The notes under the pieces are model-generated. The model was not told where the DNA came from. It did no database searches and was given only the letters and a program-made list of their open reading frames with translations. A stretch of DNA of 64,000 nt from JACTMI01 sp964618415 (GTDB lineage: Bacteria; Acidobacteriota; Thermoanaerobaculia; Multivoradales; JAGPDF01): positions 10,000-73,999 of the forward strand of contig CAZUAT010000003.1 in the NCBI GenBank assembly GCA_964618415.1, in the 5' to 3' direction. Position numbers and translations under genes: made by a program. How positions within the stretch are numbered: the stretch's first letter is position 1; every line of letters starts with the position of its first letter. Shown here piece by piece: positions 63,800 through 64,000 of this stretch.

Positions 63800-64000
63800 C
63801 ATGGTCGATTCAGTCGAGTTGTTTGCTGCCGAAGCTCGGCGCTTTCGAGACTGGGCAGATCAACCACGTGAGGGCAGCGCGGGTGCTCGAGACGCTTTAG
63901 TTCGACTGAGCTCTCTCTACCTAGCCGCGCTAGCCCTGCCAGATCCTTGGCATCCAGACGTGGAGAGCGAGGAAGAGCCGCCCCGCCTTACAGACGACGA
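63800..64000 (+). CDS. start of an unidentified gene running off the window
   Basis: An open frame from ATG 63800 to the window edge encodes MVDSVELFAAEARRFRDWAD..., an Ala/Leu-rich helical stretch and then an acidic segment. The style recalls the N-terminus of DUF5063-type proteins, but 67 residues are too few to be sure. Codons such as TCA, TTG, TTT, TTA and CTA, rare elsewhere in this window, are frequent here, suggesting a different origin. No clear ribosome site precedes it. Confidence 0.45.

Overview
This window is a contiguous stretch of very GC-rich bacterial chromosome, densely packed with ordinary housekeeping genes and with no rRNA, tRNA, CRISPR array, phage or transposase that I can see. 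A ten-base run of N at 12636-12645 shows that it comes from a scaffolded, probably draft or metagenome-derived, assembly. The gene content suggests an aerobic or facultative Gram-negative bacterium: a TonB-dependent receptor, an RlpA lipoprotein, a UbiE/MenG quinone methyltransferase, and citric-acid-cycle fumarase and NADP isocitrate dehydrogenase. Very high GC, a Bacteroidetes/Xanthomonas-like N-acyl arginine pathway, secreted proteins ending in a FESG-type tail and gene-start promoters of TAGNNT type make me favour Acidobacteriota (Thermoanaerobaculia-like). That placement is an inference, not something the sequence proves.

Layout. 1-3.7 kb: end of ftsK, fmt, rsmB and an HU gene with its own promoter and terminator. 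3.7-8.5 kb: moaC followed by an overlapping cluster (NamZ/DUF1343, an unknown 148-residue protein, a class V aminotransferase, serA). 8.5-10.6 kb: purB-rlpA on the minus strand. 10.7-15.4 kb: an FHA-GAF-nucleotidyl cyclase, an inosine/xanthosine triphosphatase gene broken by the assembly gap, and ubiE-folD-coaE. 15.5-21.4 kb: the rplM-rpsI-rpsB-tsf-pyrH-frr translation block running into ispD-ispF-rlmB. 21.4-23.7 kb: an M49-like metallopeptidase and a DoxX protein. 23.7-33.2 kb: a nine-gene minus-strand arginine operon, argR-argG-(P-loop protein)-argC-argD-argF'-argB-argE-argH, mostly joined by 4-bp stop/start overlaps. 33.3-38.4 kb: a four-gene minus-strand operon of an S1-repeat RNA-binding protein, a membrane-anchored cell-wall amidase, a MamK-family actin and a PilZ protein. 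38.6-43.9 kb: carB, rnhA and small genes. 44.2-50.4 kb: a secreted repeat protein, an SRPBCC/PH/carbonic anhydrase run, and a LytTR two-component system with two LiaF-like membrane proteins. 50.6-54.5 kb: yebC, fumC and icd, the last two separated by a nested inverted-repeat element. 54.6-64.0 kb: a putative metal-regulated small protein plus TonB receptor, a secreted M36-like peptidase, an ArsC-like protein, recQ, an S4 protein, a zincin and the start of a further gene running off the end.

How the genes work together. The arginine cluster encodes a route in which ornithine stays N-acylated through carbamoylation and is deacylated at the citrulline stage. The carbamoyltransferase is of the acetyl/succinyl-ornithine type and has alanine at the position that discriminates acetyl from succinyl substrates, and an uncharacterised P-loop protein sits inside the operon. 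carB, elsewhere in the window, supplies carbamoyl phosphate. The S1/amidase/MamK/PilZ operon joins a cytoskeletal filament to wall hydrolysis and c-di-GMP-type signalling without any magnetosome genes. Many first genes have a TAGNNT hexamer only about 5-12 bases before the start codon and no Shine-Dalgarno sequence, so leaderless transcripts look common, while internal operon genes use AGGAG-type sites or translational coupling.
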